Source of the DNA: Patescibacteria group bacterium
GTDB taxonomy: Bacteria > Patescibacteriota > Minisyncoccia > Phycocordibacterales > Phycocordibacteraceae
DNA length: 7,951 bases
NCBI GenBank assembly: GCA_019246385.1
Contig: JAFAQP010000003.1
Coordinates: forward strand, 1 to 7,951
Direction of reading: 5' to 3'
Shown: in pieces, positions 4,882 through 7,951 of the stretch
Layout of the letters: the number at the start of each line of letters is the position of its first letter
Numbering within the stretch: the first letter of the stretch is position 1
Made by a program: the position numbers and the translations under genes
The notes under the pieces: generated by a model
Told to the model about the DNA's origin: nothing
The model's input: only the letters and a program-made list of their open reading frames with translations
The model's database searches: none

Positions 4882-5582
4882 GATATGTAGGACTTTTTCA
4901 ACAAAAATGCCTCGAGAAGTTCCGAGAGCGCTCCTTGGCCCATGCGCGAGGCATGCAGCATATGCAGAAGTTCTCGGGAAAGAGCGATGCTTCCTTTTTC
5001 GCCCAAGCGGGCGGCGGCACGCTTTGCCTTTGCATACACGAACGGCTTTAATCCCGCTTCAGCGGCGCTTTTGGTCCGTGCGGCAAGGACGAGTGTTCGG
5101 GCCTGCCACGCTAAGGCGCCGTGTATCTCCTCAGGCGCTGCCCCTCCCTCAATAAGGCGGCGGTAGAGTATCCATGCTTCTTTCCTGTTGCCTGCCGTGA
5201 ACGCGTCCGTGAGGGAAAACACCGAGAGAGGAGCCGCGATCTTTTTTTCTTTACTCTCGAACGTTTCTACGACTGCTCCTTTCGGTATTTTTTTCTTGAC
5301 GGCGCTGTCGAGTTCCGGCTCGATAACGATGACCGGCATCTCAGATTCCGAAAAGAGCTTGGCCTGCTCCATGAGCAGGGCTTTGCCCGCATCGCTTTCA
5401 AGCGGTCTCTCGAGAAGAAGCACTACTTCAGGCGTAAAAAGGCCTTGAGCGCCGAGACGCGGGAGGACGTTCTCAAAAGGCTCTCCTCCTTCGCCGAACC
5501 TCACGACTTCGAAATCTTGGGCAAGCGCGCGGGCGCGTTTTTTTGCCTTGAGAACATCCGGCCCCGTCAGGATATACAGCAT
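4878..5582 (-). CDS. holA: DNA polymerase III delta subunit (short form)
   Basis: Delta is the wrench of the clamp loader: it opens the sliding clamp so that it can be placed on primed DNA. The 234-residue protein starts with MLYILTGPDVLKAKKRARAL, fitting the first strand and helix of the delta N-terminal domain. It has the FTPEVVLLLERPL segment (49-61) and the VIVIEPELDSA strand region (84-94), and ends in a helical domain containing LAWQARTLVLAAR (157-169), GLKPFVYAKA (178-187), the SRELLHMLHASRMGQGAL region and a final helix. Typical HolA has about 340 residues, so this is a strongly reduced form, as is usual in CPR genomes. It begins four bases after the polA stop and overlaps the DUF218 start as ATGA. 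No Shine-Dalgarno is visible. Identity rests on the C-terminal pattern and context and is good but not absolute. Confidence 0.8.
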   Translation of the reverse strand: MLYILTGPDVLKAKKRARALAQDFEVVRFGEGGEPFENVLPRLGAQGLFTPEVVLLLERPLESDAGKALLMEQAKLFSESEMPVIVIEPELDSAVKKKIPKGAVVETFESKEKKIAAPLSVFSLTDAFTAGNRKEAWILYRRLIEGGAAPEEIHGALAWQARTLVLAARTKSAAEAGLKPFVYAKAKRAAARLGEKGSIALSRELLHMLHASRMGQGALSELLEAFLLKKSYIS

Positions 5583-5586
5583 GAAA

Positions 5587-7950
5587 TTATGAAAGGTCTT
5601 CCATGTCTCCCCACCGCGGCCCGGTCTCGCCTGAAACCAAAATAGGAACTCCGTGCGCCTCTTCTTTGCTTATCACCCCTTCCATTATGCCCCGGATCGC
5701 TGCGGCAGCCTCGGGCACAAAGGCTTTTCTTATTTCGAATACCAGCTCGTCGTGTATCTGAAGCACAATGGACGCGTCCCACGGCGGATTTTCCGAGAAA
5801 AGTCGGTGGATGCGGACCATAGCAAGCTTGATCATGTCCGCCTGCGAACCCTGAAGTGGAGCATTGATCGCCATCCGTTCGGCCATCGCGCGCACGTAGG
5901 GAAGCGCGGACCGCATGCCGGGGAAATAGCGCTTTCTTCCGAACAAGGTCGTCGTGTAACCGGTGCGCGATGCGAAACTGCGGGTTTTCGAAAGATACGC
6001 CGAGAGTTCTGAGAAGGTCTCGAAATACCGGTTGTAGAATTCCTGCGCCTCGCTCCGAGAGGTGCCTAGGTTTTCTTTGAGGGCGTTTACGCCCATTCCA
6101 TAGAGGATGCCGAAATTGATGACTTTAGCTCTCCGTCGCATTTCTTCCGTAACTTCCCTCTCCGGTATACCGAACATGTACGCGGCAACAGCCGTGTGCA
6201 CGTCCTCGCCGCGAGCGAATATGGCAGTCAATTTCGCATCGCCGGAGAGCACAGCCGCGAGACGCAGTTCGATCTGCGAATAGTCGAAAGCGAGCAGGGC
6301 ATACTTCGGCGGGGCGATGAACCCTTTTCGAATGCGCCGTCCAAGTTCCGTCTTTATCGGAATGTTCTGCAGATTGGGATCCTGGGAAGAGATACGTCCG
6401 GTCGTTGTTCCGCTCTGGACGAACGTCGTGTGAAGGCGACCGTTACCGTCAAGAAGCGGGGGGATCGCGTCAATATAAGTGGACAATAATTTTTGGAGCG
6501 CGCGGTATGAAAGGATTTCTTCGATGACGGGGTGTTCGTCTTTCAGTTTCGCGAGTTCGGATTCCCGCGTTGAGAGCTGGCCAGTCGATGTTTTTTTTCG
6601 GCGTTTACCGGTTACGCCGATGCCGAGCGTTCCGAAAAGCATGTCGCCGAGTTGTTTGGGGGAATTGATATTGAATTCATTTCCCGCCCGGGCGTGTATT
6701 TTTTTCGCCAGCATGTCGAGCTCCGCATGATATTCCTTCGAAAGAGCCTCGAGATATTCCTTGTCGACGAGAATGCCGTGCGCATTCATGTTCGCAATGA
6801 CCGGAATAAGCGGCTTCTCGATCTCTTCAAAAACCCGCAGGAGTCCTTCCGTTTCTATTTTTTCGCGAAGCGCGCGATGCGCTTCAGCCATGCTTTTGGA
6901 GCGGGTATTGTTGAGTACATCTTCAGGTGTTGGGTTCGTGAGTTCCGAATTCGTGAGCCACAGCATGACCGCCGACTCGGGGAAGAGCGGATCGTTAGGA
7001 TCGGCAGCGGGAAGAGGTCTCGTTTCCGGAATTTCGGTTTTGGATCGTTTTTTTTCGAAGGTTGTTGTTCTTTCTCCTTCCGTAAGGAAGGAAAGGCGAG
7101 GAATGAGGGAGCGGAAGCCGAGGTCAGTGAAAAAAGCGGTTATGCGCGAAACGTCGATGGCCTCACGAAATGGCGCGGGCACAGAAAAAGCGACGGGCGC
7201 ATCGGTCCGGATCGTGGCGAGTACTTTCGAAAATTCCGCCTCATCCTCGTGCGTTCGTAGTAGTTCTATGATGCGTGGGGAAAATCCAGCTGAAGAAAAT
7301 TTTTCAGGCGTTTTTTTTAACACCGCATACACGGCTTCCATGCCGCCGAACCGAAGGAGAAGCGCCGTTGCCGTTTTTTCTCCGATTCCGGGAATACCGA
7401 TAATATTGTCCGAAGGGTCGCCCGCGAAACCTTTGTAGTCGGGAATAAGCGAAGGACCGAATCCGTACCTTTGCTCGACCGCCTTTTCATCATACAAGAC
7501 GGTATCCTGAATGCCCTTACGCAGGGTGAACACCCGTACGCGGCTATCGTCTACAAGCTGCAGAGTATCCATATCGCCCGAAGCGATGATGACATCAAGT
7601 TCCTTCTTCGCGGAAACCGCGATGGTGCCTATAATATCGTCGGCTTCGAACCCCGGCGCTTCATAGAGTGGTATGCCAAATGCTGCAAGTAGCTTTCTCG
7701 AAAGAGCGAACTGGGATACGAGAGCGTCCTCCGCCTTCGGCCGCTTAGCCTTATACTCCTTATATACTTCGTGCCGATGCGTGGGACCGGGAAGATCGTA
7801 ACAGGCACACAGGTAATCTGGTTCGAGTTCCTTTGCGATGCGCATGAGCATCGCCGCAAGCCCATACACCGCTCCGACAGGTTCTCCCGACGGGGAAGAA
7901 AGTTCCGGTATGGCGTGATACGCACGGTGAATTATCGCGTGCGTATCGAG
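5587..7950 (-). CDS. polA: DNA polymerase I, 5'-nuclease and polymerase domains, no proofreading exonuclease (5' end outside window)
   Basis: Pol I fills repair gaps and removes Okazaki primers. The frame is open to the right edge: the 27 codons before GTG 7869 encode LDTHAIIHRAYHA and on to EPVGAV, the normal PolA N-terminus with its first catalytic Asp, so only about half a dozen residues are missing and the GTG is internal. Numbering from that GTG as 1: nuclease motifs EADD (75-78), SGDMDTLQLV (97-106) and GDPSDNIIGIPGIGEKTA (150-167). Polymerase motif A is DYSQIELR (529-536), with catalytic D529. Motif B is RRRAKVINFGILYG (578-591), with F586 at the sugar-discriminating position. Motif C is QIHDELVFE (704-712), with D707. 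Between nuclease and polymerase only about 90 residues remain, with none of the exonuclease acidic motifs. Estimated total is about 790 aa, below Taq (832) and E. coli (928). It leads the polA-holA-DUF218 series. Confidence 0.97.
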   Translation of the reverse strand, partial: LDTHAIIHRAYHAIPELSSPSGEPVGAVYGLAAMLMRIAKELEPDYLCACYDLPGPTHRHEVYKEYKAKRPKAEDALVSQFALSRKLLAAFGIPLYEAPGFEADDIIGTIAVSAKKELDVIIASGDMDTLQLVDDSRVRVFTLRKGIQDTVLYDEKAVEQRYGFGPSLIPDYKGFAGDPSDNIIGIPGIGEKTATALLLRFGGMEAVYAVLKKTPEKFSSAGFSPRIIELLRTHEDEAEFSKVLATIRTDAPVAFSVPAPFREAIDVSRITAFFTDLGFRSLIPRLSFLTEGERTTTFEKKRSKTEIPETRPLPAADPNDPLFPESAVMLWLTNSELTNPTPEDVLNNTRSKSMAEAHRALREKIETEGLLRVFEEIEKPLIPVIANMNAHGILVDKEYLEALSKEYHAELDMLAKKIHARAGNEFNINSPKQLGDMLFGTLGIGVTGKRRKKTSTGQLSTRESELAKLKDEHPVIEEILSYRALQKLLSTYIDAIPPLLDGNGRLHTTFVQSGTTTGRISSQDPNLQNIPIKTELGRRIRKGFIAPPKYALLAFDYSQIELRLAAVLSGDAKLTAIFARGEDVHTAVAAYMFGIPEREVTEEMRRRAKVINFGILYGMGVNALKENLGTSRSEAQEFYNRYFETFSELSAYLSKTRSFASRTGYTTTLFGRKRYFPGMRSALPYVRAMAERMAINAPLQGSQADMIKLAMVRIHRLFSENPPWDASIVLQIHDELVFEIRKAFVPEAAAAIRGIMEGVISKEEAHGVPILVSGETGPRWGDMEDLS

Positions 7951-7951
7951 A

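Noticed and set aside
6652..7438. Open frames of 200-225 codons on the + strand inside polA
   Set aside because: They are mirror frames of a strongly conserved gene and show no recognisable motif.
1..7951. CRISPR array, transposon with transposase, toxin-antitoxin or defence system
   Set aside because: No regularly spaced repeats and no transposase, integrase, nuclease-toxin or defence motifs were found in any frame.

Overview
The window looks like a chromosome segment from a Candidate Phyla Radiation (Patescibacteria) bacterium, probably of the Parcubacteria type. This is inferred from several features together: very tight packing, a Mur ligase without its N-terminal UDP-binding domain, a short DNA polymerase III delta subunit, a DNA polymerase I with almost no exonuclease domain, no Shine-Dalgarno sequence at any visible start, and -10-like hexamers placed directly before start codons. 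TAG, TAA and TGA all end genes, so the TGA-recoding lineages (code 25) are excluded.

Layout. Left block, + strand: the 3' end of ruvA (2-319), a MurE-like ligase (323-1552), and an exported six-cysteine protein with a possible lamin-tail-like fold (1579-2466). Its last 7 bases overlap the end of a convergent TrmH/SpoU RNA 2'-O-methyltransferase gene (2460-2921, - strand). That gene diverges from a small four-helix DoxX-like membrane protein gene (2949-3305, + strand) across a 27-bp gap with overlapping -10-like elements. Middle block: an ICMT/PEMT-type membrane methyltransferase gene (3398-4099, - strand), flanked by AT-rich non-coding DNA that carries short matching repeats, some of them tRNA-like. 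Right block, - strand: polA (runs off the right edge), holA, a DUF218/YdcF-like gene and tRNA-Lys(TTT), spaced like one transcription unit.

Functions. The ends of the window hold genome maintenance genes: RuvA (Holliday junctions), Pol I (repair, Okazaki fragment processing) and Pol III delta (clamp loading). The Mur ligase and possibly the DUF218 protein concern the cell envelope; the exported protein, DoxX-like protein and ICMT-like enzyme act in or outside the membrane. TrmH-family methyltransferase and tRNA-Lys serve translation. No CRISPR array, transposase, integrase, toxin-antitoxin pair or defence system was found. The points most worth following are the leaderless-start signature, the 27-bp divergent promoter, the repeat-flanked methyltransferase gene and the unusual Mur ligase.
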